NCBI GenBank assembly: GCA_944320845.1
Contig: CALUJA010000001.1
Span: 124,001 to 188,000, forward strand
Direction: 5' to 3'
Length of the DNA: 64,000 bases
Source: an uncultured Phocaeicola sp.
GTDB taxonomy: Bacteria > Bacteroidota > Bacteroidia > Bacteroidales > Bacteroidaceae
Notes under the pieces: generated by a model
Told to the model about the DNA's origin: nothing
Databases searched by the model: none
Seen by the model: only the letters and a program-made list of their open reading frames with translations
Program-made: the position numbers and the translations under genes
Part shown: positions 1 through 9,500 of the stretch, piece after piece
Numbering within the stretch: position 1 is the first letter of the stretch
How the letters are laid out: every line of letters begins with the position of its first letter

Positions 1-169
1 GACCGTAGCTCCATTTGTTCACCAAGATGCCTTCACCCTGATACAGACTGTTTTCCATGCCCGATGAAGGAATGATGCATGAGGTGACCAGGAACATTCT
101 AATCAGCAATACGGCAGCGATTGCCATGCCGATTGCCTTCGCCCATACTGTCCAATGCCTGTTTGCCAC
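1..169 (-). CDS. Signal peptidase I, second copy (partial)
   Basis: The reading frame immediately downstream of lepB continues off the left edge. Visible residues include a hydrophobic anchor (AIAAVLLIRMFLV) followed by IPSSGMENSLYQGEGILV, the type I signal peptidase box around the nucleophilic serine of the S26 family. The protein would cleave leader peptides at the outer face of the inner membrane. No ATG lies between the last in-frame stop and the conserved region, so the GTG at 169 is taken as the start; ATA or ATT starts further up cannot be excluded. It lies 11 bases after the lepB stop, so the two are very probably co-transcribed. The catalytic lysine region is outside the window. Confidence 0.75.
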   Translation of the reverse strand, partial: MANRHWTVWAKAIGMAIAAVLLIRMFLVTSCIIPSSGMENSLYQGEGILVNKWSYG

Positions 170-180
170 TGGCGGTTCCG

Positions 181-1707
181 TTATTTTATAGAGTCTACAA
201 ATCTGAACAAGCGGTTCCAGCGTATCCTTCCGTCAAGCCATCCACGGTCTTGGTCAAGTGAAAGCCAGATGAAGATAGGTTTCCCCACAATGTGGTCTTC
301 GGGCACAAATCCCCAGAATCGCGAGTCGGCGGAATTATGACGGTTGTCACCCATCATCCAGTAATAGTCCATCTTGAAGGTATATTCAGTAGCTTCTTTT
401 CCGTTGATATAGATCTTCCCGTCTTTTACTGCTAATGAATTTCCCTCGTAGTTGCGTATCGGCCGCTCGTAAATCGGGAGATTGTCGAGGGTAAGCCGGA
501 TGCTTTCGCCCTTTTTGGGTATCCAAACCGGGCCGTAGTTGTCGGTGGTCCACCCCGTCTGCTTATTAATCGGATAAAGTCCGGTCATGTTGTCCGAGAT
601 GTTTGCTATCCACTCCACCACATCTTTGCGGGCAAGCAAGGCATTTTTTGCCCCTTCGGTCAGCGGCATGCGTATGACTCCGTCTGACGGAGGCGCGGCC
701 ATATCGTCAGCGCTTATATTGAATTCGTTGATTATCTCTTCCGGTATTCCGATATATGCGGTGATATCTGCCATTTTTCTGCCTGCCTGCAGTGTATATC
801 CATTGCCCGTTTTGTTCACCTGGAACAGGGATGTCCACATTTCCGGGCGGCAGCGCTTGAATTTGACATCATATTGGTACTGCACGTTGTCGGGCTCCTT
901 GTTCGGCTGTCCGTCCAAATAAATGATTCGGTCTTTAATCTGAAGCGTTTGTCCGGGCAAGCCTACGCAGCGCTTGACGTAATTCTCCCTCCGGTCGACG
1001 GGACGCGACAGTATCTCCCCGAAATTCTCCGGATGGTCTTTGATGTATTGGACTCCGGTCTGATAATAAAAGTCGAACGCCTGCAGCTGCTGTTCCTGCG
1101 ACAGTTTCGACAGGTCGATTGGCTGCGAGAGGCTTTGGCCGATGGGATAGGCAATCTGATACAGACCTTCGGCCTGCGCCTTTGCCGCTACGCTGTCGCC
1201 CGCCGGAAAGTTGAACACAACGATGTCGTTCAGCTTGACTTTTCCCAGTCCGGCCACGCGCTTGTATTCCCAGTGCGGGAAGTCAAGATACGATTTGCAG
1301 TTCAATACCGGCAGCGTGTGCTGGGTAAGCGGCAGGTGAAGCGGAGTCTGCGGGATTCGTGCCCCGTAGCTCATCTTGCTGACAAACAGATAATCGCCGA
1401 CCAGCAGGGACTTTTCCAGAGAAGATGAGGGGATGACATAATTCTGGAAGAAGTAAAGGTTGACGAAATACACGGCAACGAGTGCGAACACAATGGCGTC
1501 CACCCATCCCATCACTGTCTGTACGGTTTTGCTCTTGGATTGCTTCCACCATGTCCACGGGATAAATTTGGTTATGTAGGCATCAAAAATGAACGGGACG
1601 ACAATCAAACCCAGCCAGCTTCTCAGCCAAAGCAGGAATATCAGGTAAAGAGCCAGCACGATGCCGAACTTTGTCCATTGTTTGCGCGGAGCTTCTATCT
1701 TTTTCAT
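181..1707 (-). CDS. lepB: Signal peptidase I
   Basis: This 508-residue protein is an inner-membrane serine/lysine protease that removes signal peptides from exported proteins. The N-terminus has hydrophobic segments at about residues 14-40 and 70-90. The serine box is IPSSSLEKSLLVGDYLFVSK, the lysine box is NYVKRCVGLPGQTL, and the C-terminal box is MMGDNRHNSADSRFWGFVP. It is longer than the roughly 320-residue E. coli enzyme because of insertions between these boxes, which is usual in Bacteroidetes. It starts 2 bases after dapB and is followed by a second S26 gene, so the three form one transcription unit. Confidence 0.93.
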   Translation of the reverse strand: MKKIEAPRKQWTKFGIVLALYLIFLLWLRSWLGLIVVPFIFDAYITKFIPWTWWKQSKSKTVQTVMGWVDAIVFALVAVYFVNLYFFQNYVIPSSSLEKSLLVGDYLFVSKMSYGARIPQTPLHLPLTQHTLPVLNCKSYLDFPHWEYKRVAGLGKVKLNDIVVFNFPAGDSVAAKAQAEGLYQIAYPIGQSLSQPIDLSKLSQEQQLQAFDFYYQTGVQYIKDHPENFGEILSRPVDRRENYVKRCVGLPGQTLQIKDRIIYLDGQPNKEPDNVQYQYDVKFKRCRPEMWTSLFQVNKTGNGYTLQAGRKMADITAYIGIPEEIINEFNISADDMAAPPSDGVIRMPLTEGAKNALLARKDVVEWIANISDNMTGLYPINKQTGWTTDNYGPVWIPKKGESIRLTLDNLPIYERPIRNYEGNSLAVKDGKIYINGKEATEYTFKMDYYWMMGDNRHNSADSRFWGFVPEDHIVGKPIFIWLSLDQDRGWLDGRIRWNRLFRFVDSIK

Positions 1708-1709
1708 GG

Positions 1710-2462
1710 TTAAAAGCGGAATAAGTCATTCATGCTTAAAAATCCGGTGTGCGCGGCCGTATATTCGGCTGCCAGTACAGCCCCCAGCGCGAATCCTTTG
1801 CGGTTCTTGGCATCGTGGGTGATAATGATGGAGTCGGCTTCCGATTCATATTTTATCGTGTGTATTCCCGGCACTTCTCCCTCGCGGACCGCACTGACGG
1901 GCAGTTCGTTCGGAGCGCATTCCGTAGTCCCGCTTACCGTTCCGTCGGGTGCAGTCAGTGTTCCCATCACCCATTTGTCTTTCCGGTCAAGGTTCTCCAG
2001 AATGCCTTCTGCCAGTGTAATGGCCGTACCGCTCGGTGCATCCAGCTTATGGATATGGTGGGTCTCCACCATCGACACATCATAGTTCGGGAAATTGTTC
2101 ATGATTCTGGCCAGATACTTGTTTACAGCCGAGAAGATGGCTACGCCCAAGCTGAAGTTTGACGACCAGAACAGGGTTTTCCCTTCGCCGCACAGGCGTT
2201 TCATCTCTTCACGGTGTTCGTTCATCCACCCTGTACTGCCCGAAACGACCTTTACTCCCTGGCGGAATGCCTCGATGCAGTTGCCGTATGCTACGGCCGG
2301 AGCGGTGAATTCGATGGCTACATCCGCCGAGCGGAATGCGTCCGAATCGAAATCCTGACGGTTGTTCAAGTCAATGATGCAGACAATTTCGTGTCCGCGG
2401 GAAAGGGCGATATGTTCGATTTCCTTTCCCATCTTGCCATATCCAATCAATGCTATTTTCAT
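1710..2462 (-). CDS. dapB: 4-hydroxy-tetrahydrodipicolinate reductase
   Basis: This cytoplasmic enzyme of the diaminopimelate/lysine pathway reduces 4-hydroxy-tetrahydrodipicolinate with NAD(P)H. The 250-residue length is normal. The N-terminal Rossmann motif is GYGKMGKEI, and the family signature ETHHIHKLDAPSGTA carries the catalytic histidine pair and lysine. A TATCTTTG -7 box lies 21 bases upstream on the same strand. dapB heads the dapB-lepB-S26 operon, an arrangement common in Bacteroides. Confidence 0.95.
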   Translation of the reverse strand: MKIALIGYGKMGKEIEHIALSRGHEIVCIIDLNNRQDFDSDAFRSADVAIEFTAPAVAYGNCIEAFRQGVKVVSGSTGWMNEHREEMKRLCGEGKTLFWSSNFSLGVAIFSAVNKYLARIMNNFPNYDVSMVETHHIHKLDAPSGTAITLAEGILENLDRKDKWVMGTLTAPDGTVSGTTECAPNELPVSAVREGEVPGIHTIKYESEADSIIITHDAKNRKGFALGAVLAAEYTAAHTGFLSMNDLFRF

Positions 2463-2482
2463 AATATACTTCTTTTTAACGG

Positions 2483-2490
2483 CAAAGATA
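2483..2490 (-). promoter_or_regulatory. -7 box upstream of dapB
   Basis: TATCTTTG on the minus strand, a perfect match to the Bacteroidetes -7 consensus TAnnTTTG, 21 bases before the dapB start. No clear TTTG -33 box was seen. Confidence 0.6.
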
Positions 2491-2511
2491 GTGTTTTTCG
2501 CTATTAATCAT

Positions 2512-2519
2512 TACATTTG
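2512..2519 (+). promoter_or_regulatory. -7 box upstream of the DUF2851 gene
   Basis: TACATTTG matches TAnnTTTG and sits 24 bases before the ATG at 2544. It overlaps an upstream in-frame TTG, which argues that the TTG is not the start codon. Confidence 0.5.
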
Positions 2520-2543
2520 ACGAACATTTACATCTTCATTAAC

Positions 2544-3812
2544 ATGGAACAGCTCTTACATTATGCGTGGAAACACAAGCTTTTCCCGCTTCATCCCCTT
2601 CATACGGCCGACGGACAGTCGGTGGAAGTCATCGATTCGGGGCTGGCGAACGCCGATGCCGGTCCCGACTTTTTCAATGCCAAAATAAAGCTGGACGGCG
2701 TATTGTGGGTGGGAAATGTCGAGATTCACGAGCGGGCGTCCGACTGGTTCCGGCATAATCATGATAAAGACAAGGCATACGATTCGGTTATCCTGCATGT
2801 GGTTTCGGATATGGATACGGCGGTTTCGCGCAGCAACGGAGAGCCGGTTCCGCAGATGGAGTTCCACTGCCCGTCTTATCTTGCGGAAAATTATGAAGAG
2901 CTGCTTCACACGGCTCATTATCCGGCATGCTACCGGCTGATTCCCCAACTCCCGTCTTTTCTGGTTCACAGTTTCCTTTCCAGCTTGCAGACAGAACGTT
3001 TTGAGCAGAAGACGGAACAGATAGCCCGCCGCCTCCATGCCTGCGGCATGGACTGGGAGCATGCCTTTTTCATTACGCTTGCCCGCAATTTCGGATTCGG
3101 TGTAAACAGCGATGCCTTTGAACTTTGGGCGCAATCCATACCGCTTCCGGCCGTAGCGAAGCACCGGGATGACCTTTTTCAGGTGGAAGCCTTCTTTTTC
3201 GGGCAGGCAGGACTGCTGGATGAACTTCCGGCAGATGAATATACCGCACGCCTAATCAAGGAATACGAGTATCTGAAGCATAAGTTCAGCCTTCATCCTT
3301 CCGGAGCATGCCGGTGGAAGCTGCTCCGCATGCGTCCGGGAAACTTCCCGCATATACGCATCGCCCAGCTCGCCTGCCTGTATCATCGCTCGCAGGGGCT
3401 TTTCTCCCGGCTGATGGAGCTGGCCACGCTGAAGGAATTGCGCGATGAACTGAAGGGCGGGACATCGCTCTACTGGCTTACGCACTATACTTTCGGCGAG
3501 GTTTCCCCCTCCCGTCCGAAGTCGCTCAGCCGGTCGTCGGTCGACTTGATTATCATCAACACGGTGGTTCCCTTCCTTTACGCCTACGGAAAGTACCGCG
3601 GAGATGAAAGTCTGTATGGTCGGGCCGCGGCTTTGCTCGAGGAGATGAGGCCGGAAGACAACTATATTGTCCGGCTATGGAAGGAATGCGGGCTGGAGGC
3701 CGCCCATGCAGGAGACAGCCAGGCCCTGATACAACTGAAAAAGAGCTACTGCGACGCGAAAAGATGCCTCTATTGCCGCATCGGGTATGAATATTTCAAG
3801 CGGAAGGGATGA
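2544..3812 (+). CDS. DUF2851 family protein
   Basis: A 422-residue cytoplasmic protein of a family found mainly in Bacteroidetes and without an established biochemical function. The N-terminus (MEQLLHYAWKHKLFPL) and the segment DSGLANADAGPDFFNAKIK are characteristic; several histidine and cysteine residues occur near the C-terminus (YCDAKRCLYCRIG). No signal peptide or membrane segment is visible. The frame is open from a TTG at 2517, but a promoter -7 box covers that codon, so the ATG at 2544 is chosen. It is divergent from dapB and followed by a separate promoter, so it is probably monocistronic. Confidence 0.85.
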   Translation: MEQLLHYAWKHKLFPLHPLHTADGQSVEVIDSGLANADAGPDFFNAKIKLDGVLWVGNVEIHERASDWFRHNHDKDKAYDSVILHVVSDMDTAVSRSNGEPVPQMEFHCPSYLAENYEELLHTAHYPACYRLIPQLPSFLVHSFLSSLQTERFEQKTEQIARRLHACGMDWEHAFFITLARNFGFGVNSDAFELWAQSIPLPAVAKHRDDLFQVEAFFFGQAGLLDELPADEYTARLIKEYEYLKHKFSLHPSGACRWKLLRMRPGNFPHIRIAQLACLYHRSQGLFSRLMELATLKELRDELKGGTSLYWLTHYTFGEVSPSRPKSLSRSSVDLIIINTVVPFLYAYGKYRGDESLYGRAAALLEEMRPEDNYIVRLWKECGLEAAHAGDSQALIQLKKSYCDAKRCLYCRIGYEYFKRKG

Positions 3813-3911
3813 CGGGGCAATGTCGCTTTTTCATGCTGGAGAAACGGTTTGTTTGCCCTATGGCCTTTCCGGCGGCGGGATGAAGCCGTTTCTCTTTGCC
3901 CTTGTATTTTT

Positions 3912-3941
3912 TTTGCCGGCGAAGATAAAAAAGTATCTTTG
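3912..3941 (+). promoter_or_regulatory. Promoter of the thioesterase-dprA unit
   Basis: -33 TTTG at 3912-3915 and -7 TATCTTTG at 3934-3941 with an 18-base spacer, close to the Bacteroidetes consensus. It lies 24 bases upstream of the thioesterase ATG. Confidence 0.7.
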
Positions 3942-3965
3942 CAGGTATAACCAAAGACAACCGGT

Positions 3966-4373
3966 ATGGGAAAATATATTTATGAGCTTACGATGAAGGT
4001 GCGCGACTATGAGTGCGACCTGCAGGGCATTGTCAACAATGCCAATTATCAGCATTATATCGAGCATACGCGCCATGAGTTTCTCCGTTCGGAGGGCATC
4101 AGCTTTGCCCGTCTGCACGAGCAGGGCATCGACCCGGTGGTGGCCCGTCTGACGATGGCCTTTAAAACCCCGCTGCGGAGCGGAGACGAATTTGTTTCGA
4201 AACTGTATCTGCGGAAAGACGGCCTTAAATATGTCTTTTATCAAGATATCTTCCGCCTGCCCGACCTGAAGCCGGTTCTCCGCTCGACCGTGGAAACCGT
4301 TTGCATTGTCGGCGGGAAACTGGGCGACAGCAAGGAGCTTTATGAAACTTTTTCCCCTTATTTAGATGAATGA
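3966..4373 (+). CDS. Acyl-CoA thioesterase, 4HBT hotdog family
   Basis: This 135-residue single hotdog-fold protein is of the 4-hydroxybenzoyl-CoA thioesterase/YbgC type. The active-site region reads RDYECDLQGIVNNANYQHY, with the family aspartate in the DLQGIVNN turn. It would hydrolyse acyl-CoA thioesters in the cytoplasm; the substrate cannot be read from sequence. Its last 8 bases overlap dprA, so the two are translationally close and share the promoter at 3912-3941. No functional link to DprA is implied by the sequence. Confidence 0.88.
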   Translation: MGKYIYELTMKVRDYECDLQGIVNNANYQHYIEHTRHEFLRSEGISFARLHEQGIDPVVARLTMAFKTPLRSGDEFVSKLYLRKDGLKYVFYQDIFRLPDLKPVLRSTVETVCIVGGKLGDSKELYETFSPYLDE

Positions 4374-5484
4374 AGAGGTACTCTATACGTTGGCCCTGAC
4401 CAAAATACGCGGATTGGGCTTGATTGGTGCGCGCAATCTGCTGCAGGCGGTGGACGGTGCAACGGAACTTTTCCGGCATGCTGCCGACCTCTCGCGCACT
4501 ATACCGGGGTTTCCCAAGCGTCTGGTGAAGGCTTTCGACTGTCCGGACACGTTGAGAATGTGCGAAGCAGAGCTTCAGTTTGCCGAAAAGAACCGTATCC
4601 GCGTGCTGACGGAAAGGGACGAAGACTATCCGTCGCGGTTGCGCGAGTGTGATGATGCTCCGCTCGTCTTGTTTTACCGGGGCAACGCCAATCTGAATGC
4701 CATGCATGTGGTCAGTATCGTGGGCACGCGCAACATTACAGAGTATGGGCAGGATGTTTGCCTGCGGCTTGTCCGTGAGCTGAAGGAGCTGCTGCCGGAT
4801 ACGCTTGTGGTCAGCGGTCTGGCTTACGGCGTAGATATTCACGCCCACCGCGCTGCTCTGCAGAGCGGGCTGGACACTGTGGGCGTTCTGGCGCACGGAC
4901 TCGACCGCATTTATCCGCCGGCCCACCGGCAGACGGCGGCCGAAATGACGGAACACGGCGGCCTGCTGACCGAATACCCGAGCGGAACGAATCCCGACCG
5001 GCAGAACTTTGTGAAGCGCAACCGCATCGTAGCGGGAATGAGCGACGCTACAATCGTCGTTGAGTCGGCGGCTAAGGGCGGTTCGCTCATTACGGCGGAA
5101 ATTGCCGGAAACTATCATCGCGACTGTTTTGCCGTGCCGGGACGGATTGGCGACACCTTTTCGGAAGGATGCAATAACCTGATACAGACAAATCGCGCCG
5201 TCTTGTTGCAGGATGCTGAGGGGCTGGTAAAGGCAATGAACTGGGATATGCCTTCACGGCCGGTTGCGGCCGCCGTGCAGAGGCAGCTTTTCCCCGATTT
5301 GTCGGAGGAAGAACAGCTTGTTGCAGGACTGTTGCAGAAGCATGACGAGGGCATGCAGATAAATGCCCTTGTGGTGGAGAGCAACATCGCCATCAACCGC
5401 ATGACGGGAATCTTGTTTGAGCTGGAGATGAAGGGAGTTGTCCGTGCGCTTGCCGGAGGAGTATACCGGTTGATTGGAATCTAA
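4366..5484 (+). CDS. dprA: DNA-processing protein DprA
   Basis: This 372-residue protein binds single-stranded DNA and loads RecA during natural transformation and other uptake of single strands. An N-terminal SAM-like helical part (about 1-75) precedes the Rossmann-like DprA domain, with VSIVGTRNITEYG, VVSGLAYGVDIHAHRAAL, the SGTNPDRQNFVKRNRIVAG segment and a C-terminal winged-helix tail (about 305-372). Length is typical. The ATG overlaps the thioesterase end by 8 bases. A ComM/YifB homologue also lies in this window, at 18887-20425. Confidence 0.95.
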   Translation: MNEEVLYTLALTKIRGLGLIGARNLLQAVDGATELFRHAADLSRTIPGFPKRLVKAFDCPDTLRMCEAELQFAEKNRIRVLTERDEDYPSRLRECDDAPLVLFYRGNANLNAMHVVSIVGTRNITEYGQDVCLRLVRELKELLPDTLVVSGLAYGVDIHAHRAALQSGLDTVGVLAHGLDRIYPPAHRQTAAEMTEHGGLLTEYPSGTNPDRQNFVKRNRIVAGMSDATIVVESAAKGGSLITAEIAGNYHRDCFAVPGRIGDTFSEGCNNLIQTNRAVLLQDAEGLVKAMNWDMPSRPVAAAVQRQLFPDLSEEEQLVAGLLQKHDEGMQINALVVESNIAINRMTGILFELEMKGVVRALAGGVYRLIGI

Positions 5485-5498
5485 ATTTCTATAAAGTC

Positions 5499-6470
5499 AT
5501 GGCAGGAAGATTTTGCAACAGGTTGGCATGGGCTTTTGTGCTGACCGCCTTTTTTGTCTGTCAGGGGAATGCCGGACAGAAGATATATGTCGGAAACAGA
5601 CAGACCGCTGCAGAACGGCAGAGGCAGGCGGGCGAACCGCAGTTTCCTTTTCCTGAAATACCTTCAGCCCTTACCCGCCCTGAAGACCGTAAGGAGTTTC
5701 TTCTGAAACACTATTGGGATAATTTCGATTTCTCAGACATTTCGTTGGTAGACAACCGCGATATATCCGAGCAGGGCTTTGTAAATCAGATAGCCTTACT
5801 GGCCGACGGAAATACGGATGCGGAACTCGTCCGGCAGAGCATTGACAACTTCTGCTCGGGAATGGAGAAGCAGGTTCACGCACGCCGGATTTTCATGGAT
5901 ATGGCCGATGACTACCTGTATAGTCCTGGTTCTCCTTTCTATAACGAAAGCCTCTACTTGATTTACTTGAAGCGTATGGCGGAAAGCAAGGCCTTGGACG
6001 GGGTGCAGAAGGAGGCGGTGGCCTTCCGGATAAAGCTGATAAGCCGTAACCAGCCTGGGGATAAAGCGACGGATTTCATTTATTATCTGCCGGATGGGAC
6101 GGAGTGTTCGCTGGCGGCGACTGCGGTGAAAGGTGACCGCATGATATTGGTCTTTTATGATTCGGAGTGTGAAAGCTGCCGGGAGACCCTGGAACAGATG
6201 ACGGACGACAGGGCACTGGCCGAGGCGGTAGTTCGGGAAAAGGTCAGCGTGCTGGCTGTCTGTACGGAAGAGAATGCGGAAATGTGGCGGAATGCTCTGG
6301 CCGGAATGCCGCCGGGATGGATAATCGGCGAAGACCGTGGTGCAGTAAAGACGGATGCCTTATATGATTTGAAGGCTATGCCGAGCATTTATCTGCTGGA
6401 CAAGAGCGGGCGGGTGCTCTTGAAAGACGCTTCGTATGAAAAGGTGCGTGAAGCGTTGCATCTGCACTGA
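5499..6470 (+). CDS. Exported thioredoxin-fold protein (DUF5106 type)
   Basis: This 323-residue protein has an N-terminal signal peptide (hydrophobic from about residue 8 to 22), so it acts in the envelope. Residues 60-180 resemble the helical DUF5106 region that often precedes a thioredoxin-like domain in Bacteroides. The C-terminal half is thioredoxin-like, with ILVFYDSECESCRETL carrying a CESC redox motif at 224-227 and a cis-Pro-type AMPSIYLLDKSG strand. It probably works as a thiol oxidoreductase, but its partner is unknown. It starts 14 bases after dprA and ends in a strong hairpin. Confidence 0.75.
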   Translation: MAGRFCNRLAWAFVLTAFFVCQGNAGQKIYVGNRQTAAERQRQAGEPQFPFPEIPSALTRPEDRKEFLLKHYWDNFDFSDISLVDNRDISEQGFVNQIALLADGNTDAELVRQSIDNFCSGMEKQVHARRIFMDMADDYLYSPGSPFYNESLYLIYLKRMAESKALDGVQKEAVAFRIKLISRNQPGDKATDFIYYLPDGTECSLAATAVKGDRMILVFYDSECESCRETLEQMTDDRALAEAVVREKVSVLAVCTEENAEMWRNALAGMPPGWIIGEDRGAVKTDALYDLKAMPSIYLLDKSGRVLLKDASYEKVREALHLH

Positions 6471-6483
6471 CGGCAGATGACGG

Positions 6484-6524
6484 ATGAGGCGGGCCGCCGT
6501 GTCTTTCATGGCGGCCCGCCTCAT
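6484..6524. terminator. Hairpin between convergent genes
   Basis: Perfect 15-bp stem (6484-6498 with 6510-6524) with an 11-base loop between the convergent DUF5106-type and tricorn-like genes. A bidirectional terminator is likely, although the T-tract is weak. Confidence 0.7.
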
Positions 6525-6551
6525 TTCTGATAAGGATGAAAAAAGACTTTG

Positions 6552-9500
6552 CTATTGTTCCAATTCCTTTAACAGCTCTTCTACGGCGGCTTTCAACTGG
6601 GTATCCTCACCCTTCACCACCGTCTCCGGCAAATTGAGCACATAGATGTCCGGCTCCAGCTGCTTGTTTTCCAGGTAGCTGCCGTCGGGAAGCTGATATC
6701 CTACCACGGGAATACCGAATATTAGCGTAGGGTCTTGCAGCGTTTCCCAACTGACGGTAGTCATGGTTCCCGGTACGGGAGCACCCACCAGCTTGCCGAT
6801 GCCGCGGTGTTTGTATACCCACGGCGTGCCGTGGGCATTTGAATAATTGGCTTCGCACTGCAGCATGATGGACGGCTTGTTCCATCGGCGGCTCGGCATG
6901 TCGCAGGCGGCACGGCCGCGGATTACTTGCGTAAGATATTTTTTGCCGCTGAACAAGATTTCGATGTCCTCATGCAGACGGCCTCCCCCATTAAAGCGGG
7001 TGTCGATTACGATGCCTTCACAGTCGTTGTATTTCCCGAGAATATCTGAATAGACCGTGCGGAAACTGCCGTCGTCCATTGACTCGATGTGCACATAGCC
7101 CAAGCGTCCGTCCGACCATCTCTTTACATCAGCGGCTCTTTGCTTTACCCACCGTTCGTAAAGCAGGGTGTTGAGCTCTCCGTTCCCTATCGGCCTGATT
7201 ACCTCGTCCCAGTGTTCTTTGGTTTGAGGGTTGTAAAAGGAAATCAGGGCCTTTCGGCCGGCCTTTCCGTTCAGCAGGGCAAAATAGTCTGTATCGGCAC
7301 CGATGTCTTTTCCGTCTATCTTTTCGATGACGGTGCCTTGGGCAACCTTCGTGCTCTTGCGGTCGAACGGCCCCTTTTCAATGACCTCGGCCACAGAAAG
7401 TCCGTTTCCGCTGTAGTTCCAGTCGAAGAGCAATCCCAGACTGGCTGTCGTTTCCCCTTTTCCGTCCGGGTAATACCGTCCTCCGGTATGTGAAACGTTC
7501 AGTTCGCCCAACCATTCGCTGAGCAGTTCGGCGAAATCGTAGTTGTTGGCGATATGCGGCAGGAACTTGCGATAGGCAGCCGTCATCGCTTCCCAGTCCA
7601 CACCGTGCATTGACTCGGTATAGAAGCATTTCTTTTCCTGTTTGTATATGTGTTCAAACATGTATGCCCGTTCTGCCGCCAAGTCCATCTTCATTTCTGC
7701 CCGGAATGTGACGGGCTTCAGCTCTTCAGAACCGGTATCCATCTTCTGCATGCCGCTTCCGCCAAGTATGAAGATATTTTTCCCTTCCTTGTCAGTCTCC
7801 ATGTTTGCCCATCCGGCATCCATCTTGTGAAGCAGTTTGGTCTCGTGTTTGCGTAAGTCCATCTTCCACATGTCGAATCCCCCTTCAAACGAGGCCAGAT
7901 AATACAGGTTTTCTCCGTCGGCAGAAACAAGGGCTGATGCGATGCTCGAGGAGTTTGGAGTCAGGCGGACGATGCGGTCTTCTATACCGTCGAGCTCTAC
8001 CACGATGTCTTCAGGCGCTTTTTCTTCCTTGTCCTTGTCTTCCGCTTTGTCTTTTTCTCCGGATGCCGCCTTTTCCTGCTCTTCTTCCAGCTCTTTCAGG
8101 AGTTCATAATCCTCTTTGTTCAGCCGGAACTTGTCGTAAGAATCTTTGTTGACAAAGGCAAGCATCACATCGTCCAGTGACCCCCATGAGGCATGGCTGC
8201 GCATTCCGTACCGTTCGGTGGTGAAAAGGATGGCGTTTCCGCCCATGACCCACCGCGGAGACCCGCTGGTATAGCCGCTGTTTGTCAGATTGACGGGACG
8301 GCTTTTCCCGTCGGCCTTGACCAGGGCCACATCGGTATACGGGTCGTGACGGTTGCCGATGAGGGTTAGCGTAAACCATTTGCCGTCCGGCGACCACATA
8401 TAGTCAAAGCTTCCCGTGGTTTCATACCATTCCGACCCGTCTGTAATCTGGCGCACCTTGTGAGTAGCGAGGTTTATCACCATCAGGCGGGTACGGTCTT
8501 CTATGAATGCCACTTCTTTCCCGTCGGGAGAGAACTGGGGTTGCTGACGCTCTGTTCCGTTGTCGGGCAGCAAAGCTTCTTCTTCAATCAGTGTGGCGTT
8601 GGGGAAATTGGCATCATCCTTGCGGACAATCCGGGCTGTATACAGGTTCCAGTTGCCGTTTCGTTCGCTTGCATAGACCAGCGAGCGGTTGTCTGCCCCA
8701 AAAGACAGCCCTTCCTCCGCTTCGGGCGTATGAGTGACCTGTTTGGTCGTGCCATACTCCGTTGAAGTGACAAAAACCTCGCCCCGAACGATGAAAGCCA
8801 CCTGCTTTCCGTCGGGAGAGACCGTGGCTTCGCTCGCTCCGCGTGCGAAACTGAGCGGTTCGGGCATGGAATCGTCGTCGCGTGTCAGGGTGATGGCCAC
8901 CTTTTGCGGCTTTCCGCCGACGGGTTGGGTATAGATTTCGCCGTCGTATGTATAGCAAAGCGTTTCGTTTGCTATCGACAAAAACCGGACGGGATGCGTA
9001 TCAAAAGAAGTTATTGCGCGTATCTCCTGCGGGTTTTCTGCCGGGAAAGCATATACATTCATCGAGCCTCCGTCGCGTTCGCTCAGCAGATAGACTTCTT
9101 TGTCATCGGCCGACCATACCGGATTGCGGTCTTCTCCTGCCCGGTTGGTAAGATTCGTATGTTTTCCGCTCTTTGTATCATACAGCCAGATGTCGCGCGT
9201 AACGGAGGATGTATGGTGCTTGCGCCATTCGTCTTCCAGTCCCTTGCGGTCTTGATAGAGGAACTTGCTCCCGGAACCGTTGAAACAGACATATTCTGCC
9301 GGAGTACCCAGAATCTGTTCGGTTCTTCCGCCGGTTGTCGGGACTTTATAGAGTTCTGTCATGACCGATTTGGGGAAAAGCACGCTTGCGGCAGGGTCTT
9401 GAATGGTAGCCGAAAAAACGACGGACTTTCCGTCGGGCGTGAATGCCGAAGGAATCTCTGCGGTGGAATGTGTCGTCAGTCTGCGTGCATTCCCTCCGTC

